DNA from: Evernia prunastri
Lineage: Eukaryota > Ascomycota > Lecanoromycetes > Lecanorales > Parmeliaceae
Direction: 5' to 3'
NCBI GenBank assembly: GCA_003184365.1
Contig: NKYR01000011.1
Span: 424,837-488,836 of the forward strand
Length of the DNA stretch: 64,000 bases
The position numbers and the translations under genes were made by a program. The notes beneath the pieces were generated by a model that was not told the origin of the DNA, made no database searches, and worked only from the letters and a program-made list of their open reading frames with translations. The first letter of the stretch is position 1, and each line of letters begins with the position of its first letter. Below are positions 21,223 to 32,374 of this stretch, in pieces.

Positions 21223-22756
21223 TCAGACGTTTTGGTAGTTGTACACCATCGACCCATCTCCCACAGTCGATCCCTGTTCGATTGACGTTTTGACACCAAT
21301 CCCCGCGTTAGGTCGTTGCGCATCGTGATCCATACTACCTCCAAGGATCTCGGTATCCGTGGCACCTTTACTTAAGTCCACGAGGCGGACGGCGCTGTTG
21401 CCCTCACTCATTCTCCTGAATCCTTCTTTGGGAAACTCGCCCTTCGGTTGGGTCAAGCTGACGTTATCCCTCGAGGGGGTTGCAGATCCACGGGAGCGGC
21501 TACCAAAGGTCAATGATAGCAAGTGACGAACCGAAGTCCGCAGCTTGTCACCCGAGAGGAGACGGAAGTATAGAGGCGCGAGAGGCGGCAAGCATCCACA
21601 GATGATGCCAACAGTGAGCTCGACAGTTCTAGGTAAGGTCAGCAATCGCAAGACGAATAGATTCCAGGAATACTGGCAGCCAAATGATTTCGTCAACGGT
21701 AGTCCATGATGGATCCATGCTAGATTCTGTCCGTACCTGTATGACTTCACGAACAATCGTCGTGGCGACAACGCTGTTTTATGTTTTGCGGTCAGCAGAA
21801 TCCCCAGTTGCATACCGGCCATGGAGGAGCTTACAATGCACCAGTTGCGAACACCGCAAGAACGCCCCGCTTCTGTTTTGGGTTGAGCTGCAGTCGGTAA
21901 ATTACGGGAAGGGGCATGATGAAAATGATGAGATCAGTTGCGATATTCAGACCTCCAATAGCGGCGGTGACCTGAACAATAGGCATGCAATTCGTAGGTT
22001 GGAGCTCAGTCCAACCTTGATGGACAGGGTTGCAATCGAAAGCATATATGAAGAAGAATATCATGCAGTAAGACCCGCAAACAGCCATCATGGTAATAAC
22101 AGCCCAGCGAAATCTCTTATTGGGCCTGAAGATTTCTGATCCATGTTAAAAGATATCCAAGCGAGGGATCTATCGTCAACGACTTACGATAGTAGAGCAT
22201 CAAGATGGCCATCTTTGCAAAAAAAATGGCCCAAAGATAGATCATGTCCTCGATATATGAGAACTTGGGCTCTTAGCATGTAAGTTGAGCAATGAGGAAA
22301 TAGCCCTACGTTTCGGTCCCAGACACCATTGACCGTGAGCGGTATATCCCAAATGTGTCGGCCGATGTAGTAATGTTTCACCACTGGGTACGTCATCGAA
22401 TTAGTCGCACAGAGTTGCGCAAATGCGCGTCTCACCGACTCACAGATGCAGCTGATGACAACACGGGCGATGGCACCGGCCTGTTGAGGTAATGAGTTTC
22501 CAAGTGTCCAACTAGATACCAGCTTAGTCCTTGGTTGACTTACCAACGCAGCGACCGAAAAGAAGTCATCAAGCGACAGATTCTTGGTGATGTGAATCTT
22601 CGTCGCAAGACGCAATGTCACGGCTAGAAAAGCAAGGGAGACCAAGGCGATGCTGACGGCCATGACTTCGGGCCCACGAGATACTGGATCGACGTAGTTT
22701 GGAGCCACCCCGGGAGGTGGTTTCGCCAGAGCGTTTTGCCTTGGTACAAGAGACAT
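21223..22756 (-). CDS. Rhodopsin-domain (Pth11-like) integral membrane protein
   Basis: Fungal proteins of this type have seven predicted helices and are proposed surface receptors; most are uncharacterised. The start is taken as the ATG at 22756 (MSLVPRQNALAKPPPGVAP). Helix 1 and the loop read TLRLATKIHITKNLSLDDFF, the family's usual R-x-x-x-K...DDx region. Later exons give IEDMIYLWAIFFAKMAILML, then VTAAIGGLNIATDLIIFIMP, the conserved D-x-x-I-x-x-x-P segment, then LNPKQKRGVLAVFATGAL and a final helix in IICGCLPPLAPLYFRLL, followed by a Ser-rich cytosolic tail ending at 21223. About six exons are needed and not every junction was fixed. It is not a transporter family, so its presence among the P450s does not by itself give an export function. 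Confidence 0.85.
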
Positions 22757-23900
22757 GTTCACTATCACCAGAACACAAATCAACAGAACAAGTGGAAAAG
22801 GAGCAAATGAACGTTGATGAAAGACAAGACAAGACAAAGACAAGACGAGAGAAGTCCATAGAGGTTAGGCGAAACCCCGGGATCAGGTCTGTAACATCAG
22901 GTTGGAAATGTTACCACACCCAATGATAACTTGGAAATAAAATGTGAAGGTAGGGTAGCTCAATGCCGTAGGTAGTGGGGCAAAGTCATCTTTTAGCGCC
23001 GATTGCTTCTGGAAATTTTTTAAGATATGAAAGGGTGAGGTATTTATTGACCACTGTTCTTCCACGCCAATCCCTTGCCATGGTAATGTAAAGCAGATTT
23101 CTATGTACCTAAGTTACCTGTACCTTACCTTGACAATCTGACACATTTAAATAAATACTTAAAGTACTAGTGCCAGCTAGTGTTACCTTAATTTGCTGTG
23201 TGGCGTCGATGATAATCAATGTACGCCGTAGGTAGGTAAGTAGGTACCTAAGATAACACGGTAATCAAAAGCTCGAGGAGCACCAGCGGGGTAATTATGC
23301 CGCTACTCTAAGGTAATCTTCCCGAAATCCCGAATCTTTGTCTAGGGTAAGGTAGGTACTACGTAGTACACGCAGTCGACACTAAGGAATGTTATTAATC
23401 CCACGTCTCATGGCTTGGCTGTCATGAACATGGCGTTGTGTACATTACCTTCTAGATGGGGGCATCGAATCATTATTGGCTGTGCATAGGGGATATTTGT
23501 CAACATGGGGTGCGCGGCGCCGCTTTGTGTACACATGGGCGTCATGGTTGGCTGATCAGCTGCATTGAGCCTGCATGATGGTGGGTTACTGTGCATGATA
23601 GGTAGGCTCCTTGAACGTATCCAAGTAACAATGTACCAGTCGATCGTATTTTACAGGGCGGTATTGCTGTGAAAGAAAAGAAAAAAATGGAAAAAAGGGC
23701 TGGGTGTAACAGCAGATCATACAGATCACCACTGGTTTGCTGATCAAGCAGGAGCTGGGCGTGCGTGCATTGCCGCCTCCGCTCCACGGGGCAAAGAGCG
23801 AAGGATGAATCGCATAGCCCTTGTTCTATCTCTTTTCCTTTTAAATCAAGTAGCATAGAGTGTCTCCCGGCCTTTCCACAAGCATACCGTAACTTGGAGG
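22757..23900. other. Gene-free divergent intergenic region with scattered TACCT/AGGTA repeats
   Basis: This lies between the divergent starts of the rhodopsin-like gene and P450-C. The part at 23100-23370 is full of AGGTA/TACCT and GTAGGTA words, a low-complexity pattern common in intergenic DNA of some ascomycetes. No gene is recognised. Confidence 0.6.
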
Positions 23901-25568
23901 ATGGATGCTTCAGGAACAATGAGCACGCCAGCACAGGGCGTACCAATTTTTTCGACCTTCGGGCTCCTTGCAATTGCCTTCTATGTCTTCTTCGTCATCA
24001 AGAGACGAACAGATGGTTCTAAAGCTCCTCTTGTGGGAGTGCGTTCCAGATTTGAACCCGTTGTTGTCTCAAATCTGCGCTTCTATCAGAGCGCACAGAG
24101 CATCCTTAGTGACGGCTACCGACAGGTGAGGCTGCAAGTGCCTGGTACTTTGATTACAACCGCCAACCAACTAACGAGGCAACAGTTCAAAGACACAGCT
24201 TTCAAGTTTGTAAGAGCTGATACCGAGATGATTGTGCTTCCCCCTCGATATGTGGAAGAACTTCGGACTTTACCGTCCGACATTGCCAGCCCAACTTTAG
24301 CCCATGTTCACAACCTCATGGGTGCAAGCACAAGCATGAACATCATCCTGCTGAACAACTTGCATTTCAGGACCCTGCAGTTGAAATTGACGCCTAACCT
24401 TAGCAAACTAACCGCTCCTATCCATGATGAGCTTGCGTACGCTATTCCAATCGAGCTCCCGGAATGCGAAGATGACTGGGTCGCAATCAAGCCGTACCAT
24501 TGCATATTGCGCCTGGTCTCACGGATCAGTGCCCGGATTTTCCTGGGACTTCCAGTTTGCCGCAATGAGAAGTGGCTCGAGATATCCACACAGTTCACTG
24601 AGAATGGTCAGTTCTTTTTATCGATTCGCAGTCTTCCTCAACTCATATGTTTTCCAGTATTTGTGTCTCTCGTGATCCTCAGGCTGGTTCCGATGTGGCT
24701 ACATCCGTTGCTTAGCATGTTCCTTCCGTCTGCGTGGAAAAGTGCAAGCTATATCAAAAAAGCCAAGAAATTACTCGTGCCAGAAATCCGGAGGAGACGT
24801 GAGCTCGAACTTGATGGAGAGAATCAGGATTCGAACGACAACCTGCTCTCTTGGATGATGGAGATAGCCTCTGACTCGGAGAGCGATCCGGCGCAACTTG
24901 CCCACTTGGAAGTGGTTATGTCTTTGGCGTCTATACATACCTCACAGATGAACGCGGTCCACGTACTCAATGATTTGGCGGCACGGCCGGAGTACTTTGA
25001 GACCTTGCGCGAGGAGATTCGAGAGGTTGCTTCAGAAGATGGCCCATGGTCGCAATGGCAAAAGATTTCGTACTCCAGGTTACGGAAGCTTGACTCCTTC
25101 ATGCGCGAATCACAACGAATGAACCCACCTAGCTTACTGTCCTACCACAGAGTTCTTCAAGACAGGTATGTGCTCGCAGATGGCATGGTCCTTCCTCAGG
25201 GTAGTCACATTAGTATGGCCGTAAATGCCATCCAAAATGACCCAGAGGTTACCCCATCGCCAGAGGTATTTGATGGCCTGCGCTACTATAAGCTTCGCCA
25301 ACAAACAGGAGAATCTCATCTCCACCAATTCTCCACAACGGAAGAAAAGATTTTGAACTTCGGACATGGCAAGTATGCATGCCCCGGGCGGTTCTTTGCG
25401 AGCCTCGAGATCAAAACCATTCTGGTCAGGCTGATCATGGACTATGATTTCAAATTGCCGGAAGGCAAGAGTAGGCCCGTGAACCTGCTGGCCCATGAGT
25501 TCATCTTCCCCAACCCAGACGGCACTCTCTTGATGAAGGCACGGAAGGAGGGAAACGCTGCCGCTTAA
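23901..25568 (+). CDS. Cytochrome P450 resembling ent-kaurene oxidase (CYP503/CYP68-like, P450-C)
   Basis: A continuous 555-codon frame is present, but 24126-24185 has every mark of an intron whose 60-nt length keeps the frame open: CAG/GTGAGG donor, a CTAAC branch site and an AACAG acceptor. Splicing gives 535 aa (23901-24125 plus 24186-25568) and joins DGYRQ to FKDTAFKFVRADTEMIVLPP, the normal family sequence. An N-terminal anchor is followed by P450 motifs: ESQRMNPPSL for ExxR and NFGHGKYACPGRFFASLEIK for the heme loop (Cys474). The heme loop and PSLLSYHRVL resemble gibberellin-pathway P450-4 (CYP503) and CYP68 enzymes, which oxidise diterpene hydrocarbons. With a CPS/KS 3.8 kb downstream, an early oxidation of the diterpene skeleton is the best guess. 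The family assignment is from memory of motifs and has not been tested by alignment. Confidence 0.92.
   Translation: MDASGTMSTPAQGVPIFSTFGLLAIAFYVFFVIKRRTDGSKAPLVGVRSRFEPVVVSNLRFYQSAQSILSDGYRQVRLQVPGTLITTANQLTRQQFKDTAFKFVRADTEMIVLPPRYVEELRTLPSDIASPTLAHVHNLMGASTSMNIILLNNLHFRTLQLKLTPNLSKLTAPIHDELAYAIPIELPECEDDWVAIKPYHCILRLVSRISARIFLGLPVCRNEKWLEISTQFTENGQFFLSIRSLPQLICFPVFVSLVILRLVPMWLHPLLSMFLPSAWKSASYIKKAKKLLVPEIRRRRELELDGENQDSNDNLLSWMMEIASDSESDPAQLAHLEVVMSLASIHTSQMNAVHVLNDLAARPEYFETLREEIREVASEDGPWSQWQKISYSRLRKLDSFMRESQRMNPPSLLSYHRVLQDRYVLADGMVLPQGSHISMAVNAIQNDPEVTPSPEVFDGLRYYKLRQQTGESHLHQFSTTEEKILNFGHGKYACPGRFFASLEIKTILVRLIMDYDFKLPEGKSRPVNLLAHEFIFPNPDGTLLMKARKEGNAAA
24126..24185 (+). other. In-frame 60-nt intron of P450-C
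   Basis: Donor GTGAGG, branch-like CTAAC near 24171-24175 and acceptor CAACAG are present. The length is divisible by three with no stop, so the frame stays open if it is retained. Removing it restores the expected P450 N-terminal spacing. Confidence 0.85.
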
Positions 25569-26330
25569 GATAAGAGCGAGAAGAAGGCGGATTTGCTCCA
25601 CGAGAAGTGTAACGGAGGAAGGAAGCTGATAGCCTCATATGCAGACCCTGTTTTCCGTCCATTCAGCTACGATACCAGTAGAACTCTACCGTTCGATATC
25701 CACGGATTACCTGTAAAGTCTTAGACTAGGCTGTGAGTAAAGATATTCTTACAATGGCGAGGCATCGTAGCTATCTAGCATTCATACATATCTATATCAA
25801 TGGACGAGAGACTTTCAGGCCTTCGGTCCGCATGCGAAGCCTTAATTGAATAATCTGTGCAGGTAGGTAGGTACTCTGAGGAAGGAGGGAAGCCGAGCGC
25901 TAGCGGGCTGAACCGAAATCCGCGGTCGGGGCTGAGGGCCCTAAACCCTTGTGCGGTATTGTGCGTGCTACACTTGACAAGTTGATAGCCTTGCAGCAAC
26001 CATTGATTGAAACATCATGTGTCTTTTTGGGGGGGAGAAAGGGGGGGGGAGAGGTTCCCATCTGCCCATCGGCCCCGAGAATCCACCCGGCCCATCCCTG
26101 GCGCGTCGTCCCAAGCCCTCTTATGTACCCTACTCCCACTCCATAATCATTTGTGCCTTCTTATACAGACAGCTTTGCTAACTTCCAAACTTGCTGTTTG
26201 CCAGATCCCCACCTCCATATCGTTGAGCTTGTCCCTTCCACCATAGTCCTCCCTCCTCCCTCCCTGCCACCCTCCTTGCTTCACCCACTCTGGCCGAACA
26301 GCTTCAACAACTCCTAAGGGTTGAAGCAAG
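25569..26330. other. Gene-free stretch
   Basis: This is the region between two co-directional P450 genes. It holds a G-run near 26030-26050 and a CT-rich tract (26225-26280) just upstream of P450-D, a common promoter-proximal feature in filamentous ascomycetes. Confidence 0.6.
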
Positions 26331-27871
26331 ATGGTTCTCAGCTTTGGCTATGCTATTTGTGCCGCAATAGCCACACTTATTGTCGTAAGTACTAATGCCG
26401 CCGGTTTCAAGATCTACAAAAATACTGACCTTCTTAGTACTGCGTGACACTCCTCTTCTACAATGCTTTCCTCCATCCACTGTCCCGCTACAAAGGCCCC
26501 AAAAGCTGGTCTGCCACACGGCTACCCTTCTGCGTATCCATGATCAATGGAAATCTTCCACACGATGTTAGAAAGTTCCATGACCGCTATGGCGAGATCG
26601 TACGCGTAGCCCCCGATGAGCTGTCCATCATAGATCCGTCAATTTGGGCAGACGTCTATCAGAAAAATTTCCGGCGACCTCGAATCTGGGCAGACAAGCC
26701 GCCAGGAGCTAAGGGCAATAGCCTCATCTCGGCGACCGAATCCGAGCATGCTCGTTTGCGCAAAATCATGTCCCCAATCTTCTCGGATAAAGCAATGCGA
26801 GAGTATGAACCGACAGTGGCACATTACCTCGACATTCTTGTCAGCAAAATACGCCAAGCAGCAGCCACCAAAGGATCGGCCACGATCAATGTCCTTGACT
26901 GGTTCAACTACACCGCCTTCGATACCATCAGTGACCTTGGATGGGGCACTTCTCTCAATTGCCTAGCAGAAGAGCGATACCATCCCTGGATGGAAGTGAT
27001 ACTCCAGTTCAAAGCCGTCCTTATCGGTGTCTCGGCGAAATACTTTTCTCCGCTGGATAAAGTCCTGACGTTGATTACGCCTCCATCTGCATTGGCAGGT
27101 CTTCGAATGGTGTTGAACATGAACCGCGATATGATAAAGGACCGCTTGGAAATGGGACCTGAACGTCAAGACATGATGACGCACATCCTCAAACACAACA
27201 AGTCCTCTCCGTCTTCTCAAATGTCCCGCGGCGATATCGAGCTCAATTCTATGCTCATAATCACGGGTGGGAGTGAACCGGTCACGACTGTTCTCGTTGG
27301 TACCATCAACTACCTTCTGGGGAATACCGCTGCGTTGAATAGATTGAATCACGAGGTACGCCATGCATTTAATTCGAAAGCCGAAATCACTGCAAATGCA
27401 GTCAAGGGGCTTCCGTATCTTAATGCTGTGCTTCAAGAAGGCATGCGCATGTGCCCAACGACTCCAGATGGCATGCGTCGTGAGATCCCCAAAGGTGGTG
27501 CAGTTGTAGCAGGGCAAGTCCTTTCTGAAGGTATGGTCGTATCGTTTCCGCAGTGGGCCGGCTACCGGTCAGAGAAGAATTTCAGATTGGCATCATCTTT
27601 CATTCCTGAGCGGTGGTTGCCAGCACCTCGGTCTGCGGCTTACGTAGAGGACCGGAGTGACGTCTTCCAGCCATTTTCCATGGGGAGCAAAAACTGCATT
27701 GGGCAGAACTTTGCTTGGCTCATCATGCGTATCTTCCTTGCAACACTAGTATGGAACTTTGATATGCAGCTTTCGGATGGTGCGAAGTCGCTAGATTGGA
27801 GCGAGCAAGAGATTCATTGGTTCTGGAGCAAGAACCCGTTGATGGTGGATTTCACAGATATCAAGAGCTAG
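26331..27871 (+). CDS. Cytochrome P450 (P450-D)
   Basis: Two exons (26331-26384 and 26438-27871; GT-AG intron, phase 0) give 495 aa. The N-terminus MVLSFGYAICAAIATLIV then YCVTLLFYNAFLHPLSRY is the anchor and hinge. KFHDRYGEIVRVAPDELS follows. The I-helix is IITGGSEPVTTVLVGTINYL, in which Pro replaces the usual Thr of the GSET-type motif (GSEP then VTT). ExxR is QEGMR, PERW is FIPERWL, and the heme loop is FSMGSKNCIGQNFAWLIM with Cys438. It resembles P450-B in organisation. The altered I-helix could change oxygen activation or just shift which Thr is used (TT two residues later). It lies 1.5 kb upstream of, and in the same direction as, the diterpene synthase. Confidence 0.94.
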
Positions 27872-28583
27872 ACTACAAGGTGACTTTTCAAGGAGTAGAC
27901 TTCACGTTTACAATACTGACCAAACACCTTCTTTGCCTACCCACAAAACCCGGATTCAATCTGAACCAGCACGCCACAGGTCCTAAATTAGAGGACATCT
28001 CGTCATTTCAAAAACAGGAAGCTCTCATGGGGGAACACAATCCTGAAAAATCCATTGAAAATCTCAGCAATAACATGGCTTTTATAAAAGTTGTCGCTGC
28101 TTGACTTGTAGCTGTGGCAACATGTATCAAGACTTGCACCAAATGTTTCTTAAATAACCCTCTTAATCTAAGAAATGTATCAATCGAGAAAATTCCAGGC
28201 ATTGCCATCTTGGCGTGGCCCTCCTTGGATTCTGGGAGGTTTTTTTGGACACAGCGAAAGCGGTAGAAGCCAAGTTTTACACTCCCTCTCTGAACAGTCA
28301 GACTTTGCAGTCCTACGGCAGTACCTCGATTGCCAAGGCGATGATGCATCCTGTACTACCTACATGTTCATGGCATCGGACCCCACTGGGATCTTCCTGC
28401 AGTTGCACCACAATAGCGTAACTCGATGCAAGCTTACTGCGCCTGCATTGTTACGTACGCCGAAGCTGACCCAGCCGCAGATGTTCCCAAGCCTATTAGA
28501 GTAGTTGAAGCGATGTCCGAATCTAGGTACCTTACCTTACTTTAGCGAGTATCGTACCAGAAGCCAAAGCTGATTAAGTTACT

Positions 28584-28595
28584 TACCTACTTAGG

Positions 28596-28656
<61 letters not shown>

Positions 28657-28680
28657 TACTTTACTTTACTTTACTTTACC
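28584..28680. repeat. (TTAC)n then (TTTAC)n microsatellite
   Basis: About 17 tandem TTAC tetranucleotides change into about five TTTAC pentanucleotides. Copy number is likely polymorphic between isolates. Confidence 0.95.
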
Positions 28681-28805
28681 GATCTGCACGTGCTCCGGAG
28701 AATTCCAAATACAGTGCCATTTACATTTACGCTATTCAAGCCCCAGCGGTCTGATGTCCGATATCAGCAATAACTCCATTAGGTAATGATCGCGAGCTAC
28801 CTTTC

Positions 28806-28842
28806 TCCCCCTCCCNCCCCCCCCCCCCCCCCCCCCCCCCCC
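28806..28842. repeat. C homopolymer with unresolved base
   Basis: A run of more than 30 C is interrupted by an N at 28816 and a few T. The length is unreliable because homopolymers of this size are poorly read. Confidence 0.9.
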
Positions 28843-29358
28843 AAAGATGCTGCAGGGCTGGATTGACGATCCACGGAAAATTGAGAAGCCCCTCCCTTAC
28901 CTTATCGCTGTATGAATTCTGTCGAATCGTGTTGCCTACTCCTTCTGGAATCATTCCTTCACCGTATGTCTATCCTCTTTGTGTGCACCACCATTGTAGT
29001 ATCAAGTGACGGGATGTTACCTTGATCGACTTAATGCCTGCTTACGTCGAGCCTAGTCCGCCTTTTGGTTGATTATCATGTGAATCTTGCCGCAGGATGT
29101 CTCATTATTACATTCCCTGGTTGACTCAGCTGCTTGGAGCGGTGAAACCTTTGGAATACTAACCGGAATCAGAATTACGGCCTACATACAGCCTGCTGAT
29201 ATTTCGATACACGATGCGAGCAGACCCCGCTCTCGGTCAAACAATTCGAAGCTTTCCGATCCGACCAACACATGGACCACATGTGGACTACATGAACTAC
29301 ATAGTGTAAGCACGTCCAAATTCTTTAGCTTGGATTCTGTGAGATTTACCTCCACAGA

Positions 29359-32300
29359 ATGTTTGTAGAGACGGAGGCCTCCGACTTGCTCGAGCAGCTG
29401 GCCAGCGCTTGCAGAGATGGACGACCTATAGGCTGCATGTCCGCATCAATCTACGATACTGCCTGGGTCTCAATGGTGTCGAAGATCGTTGACGGCCATC
29501 GACAATGGCTTTTCCCAGACAGCTTTCAATACGTTCTCGACAAACAGCAACCCGGTGGAGGATGGGAGTGCTATGCAACTGATCTTGACGGGATTCTAAA
29601 CACAATGGCTGCTCTCCTAGCGATTTTATACATCCAAAAAAACTCGTCTTTGGGAGATAATTTGCATCTCCCCGAGAACGTAGAAGGCAGAATTTCTCGG
29701 GCAATCGAGTGGCTGAGTGAGCGACTCGAGATTTGGGATGTAGCCTCAAGCGATCATGTGGGCTTTGAGTTACTAGTACCTACACTCTTGACGCTGATTG
29801 CTGAACACGGCGTCGATATGGAGTTCTCTGGGCTTGGTCATCTGATGGACCTCAACGCGAAGAAGTTGGCCAACTTTGATCCAGTGATGCTCTACAGCGA
29901 TGTCTCCACCAGTGCAATCCATTCATTAGAGGCTTTTGCAGGTAAAGTCGACTTCCAAAAAATTGTCCACCACAAGAGATCTGGAAGTATGATGGGGTCG
30001 CCGGCATCTACGGCGGCATACCTGATCTTCTCCGGCAATTCCGATGAAGATATGGAAGTATACCTTCGGGAAGTCTCAGCTCATTGGCAGGCACCTGACA
30101 CAGGTGGATTTCCCAGTGCTTTTCCCTCCACTATATTCGAATTAACATGGGTATGGCTCCGAACGTGTGCTAACGATGCTTCACTGACGCTTACTTAGGT
30201 GATGTCGACACTCCTGGAGGCAGGCTTCACAGTATCCTCTCTTGGGGTCGAGGGTGTAAAAGCTATTTGCGATTACGTTGAAGGGGCTCTCCGCTCGGGC
30301 GGAGGTTTGGTCGGGTTCGGTAGGCACAGCACTTAATGAGAATTACCTCCATTAGCTAACACCGGAAAGCACCTCATATGATGGCAGATGCAGATGATAC
30401 TTCGAAAGCACTTCTGACTTTGAGCCTACTAGATAGGCCATCCGTAGACCCGCAGCAGCTTATATCTAAATTTGGCTCAGAGCGCTGCTTTAAGACCTAT
30501 TCAGCAGAAAGAAATCCTAGCTTCAGCTCCAATTGCAATGTCTTGAAGGCACTCCTTCACCAAGAAGAACCCAATAAATATGCAGCATACATTTCCAAGA
30601 CGACATCATTCTTGATCGACTGTTGGATGAACAGGCCAGTTAAAGACAAATGGGTATTCCTTTGACAGCAATCATGTTCGTGAAGGTGCTAATTGTAGGG
30701 CAGAATCTCTCCCAGCAGTATCCAATGATGCTACTCGCTCAAGGTTTTTCTCGTATACTGATTTTGTGGGATGGACACATGCTCTCTAGTCTATCCCTAG
30801 ATTTGGTGCATCAGATTCCCATTGTCCTGATGCAGATAATTAGTCAGACACTTCTAAGTGAAAACTCGAATGGCTCCTGGTCCCATACACCCGAGATCAC
30901 TGCATACGCTATCTTGACTCTAATGAGTGCTTCTACGGTGCCCTGGGTGGACTCGATTGAAGTGGAGGTATCAGCAGCTGTGACCAGGGCCAAAACATTT
31001 CTCACCACAAGTCACAATGACTGGCGACTGCCAGCCTACACCTGGGTAGAGAAGGTGACCTATTCATCACCTACTATCTCCCATGCCTATTGTCTGGCAG
31101 CTATGTATAGCCAATCATTGCCCCGGGCCTGGTCAAGAATGGCTACTGATATCCAACCCCTAGCAATCGCCAAGTTTTCCAAATTCTTCACCAAAATTCC
31201 TATGTTCTCACATTGGAATGATGGCTGGAAGCTTACGTCTTTACTCATAGAAAGCAGGCTTTTTTTGCCTCGGCTGAGAGCCATTAGGTTGAACATTTTT
31301 CCCCGAGAGGAGATGGCCGAAGACAGGTACCTTGAATATATACCATTCACATGGCTCGGGTGCAACGCTCTGAGCAAGCCAGTCCATCCCACTGTTCTGT
31401 GGGAGATGATGCTCATCTCTATGCTTAATTATCAAGCGGACGAATACATGGAGGCTGTCGTGGGCGTGCATTGTGAGCACAACCTCCAGCCTATCAAAGA
31501 GCTAATCGACCGCTTGTGCCTGCCCTCACCAGCCTCTGCAGTAGCAAATGGGAATCTCAAACGTCGACGATCCGACTCCATCGATGTAGAACATAACAAG
31601 GCCAATGGGGAGAGGGTGGAGCCTCAAGCACAAACTAAAGTGGCACTTACCGACATCGAGCGCGTGCTCAGCCGTTTCACTACCTACGTACTCCGCCATC
31701 CGAGAGTCCTCCAAAGTCCAGCCTCCGCGCAGAGCCATCTACGCCGAGAGCTCCGCACTTTCCTGCTCGCCCACGTCACACAGATCGAAGATAACACGCG
31801 CCTATCCCAGCAAGAGCCCAGCCCCACGAGAGCGCTTACATTCGCCTCCCCACAGACGTCTTATTTCGCTTGGGTGCGCAGCACTTCCGCCGACCATACC
31901 AGCTGCCCGTACGCATTCGCATTCTTCGCCTGCCTGATCGCGCCGGCGCCGGGCACGGCTTGCTTCGCTTCCGTGCGCCAGCGATATCTCGCCGAGGATG
32001 CGTGCAGGCACCTTGCGACCCTTTGCCGGCAGTACAACGACTACGGCTCCGTGGCGCGGGACCGGGCGGAGACGAACCTCAACAGCGTGAATTTCCCCGA
32101 GTTCGGCGCCGGTGCGACGGGGGAGGACCACGAGGGCGGGGGTCGAGCCTCGGACGCTACCGAGGGTGATGGCAGGACTGCGGAAGAGGACGAGAGGAAA
32201 CGGCAGCTCATGTGGCTCGCGCAGTACGAGCGGGGGTGCCTGGAGACGGCGATGGGAAAGCTGCGCGGCGAAGTCTCGGAGGCGGCGATGAATGCCGTGG

Positions 32301-32374
32301 ATCTCTTTGTGCGCGTCACCGATCTTTACGGGCAAATCTATGTTGCGAGGGATATCGCTAGCCGGATGAAGTGA
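29359..32374 (+). CDS. Bifunctional copalyl diphosphate synthase/kaurene synthase-type diterpene synthase (CPS/KS)
   Basis: This enzyme type first protonates GGPP to a copalyl diphosphate (class II site) and then ionises and cyclises it to a labdane-related diterpene (class I site). Four exons with consistent phases (29359-30150, 30199-30319, 30370-30653, 30704-32374) give 955 aa, the normal size for fungal CPS/KS. The N-terminus has SIYDTAWVSMVSK and QWLFPDSFQYVL, then DGILNTMAALLA. The class II acid motif DADD is at residues 311-314, in the position of DVDD in Phaeosphaeria CPS/KS. DKWNLSQQYPMMLLAQ and SNGSWSHTPEITAYAILTL precede the class I domain. Its metal motif is DEYME (645-649), resembling the fungal DExxE form, and the second metal motif is NDYGSVARDRAE (844-855) followed by TNLNSVNFPEF. 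Both sites look intact, so it should be active. The product (ent-kaurene, pimarane, aphidicolane or other) cannot be read from the sequence. Confidence 0.96.

Larger units (their letters stand above)
27872..29358. other. Gene-free region upstream of the diterpene synthase, with low-complexity DNA
   Basis: No gene is supported. It contains a TTAC/TTTAC microsatellite and a C homopolymer with an assembly N, both listed separately. The last few hundred bases before 29359 should hold the diterpene synthase promoter. Confidence 0.6.

Noticed and set aside
30760..30810. Possible extra intron in the CPS/KS after LLAQ
   Set aside because: The unspliced reading GFSRILILWDGHMLSSL matches the family spacing, so no intron is needed.
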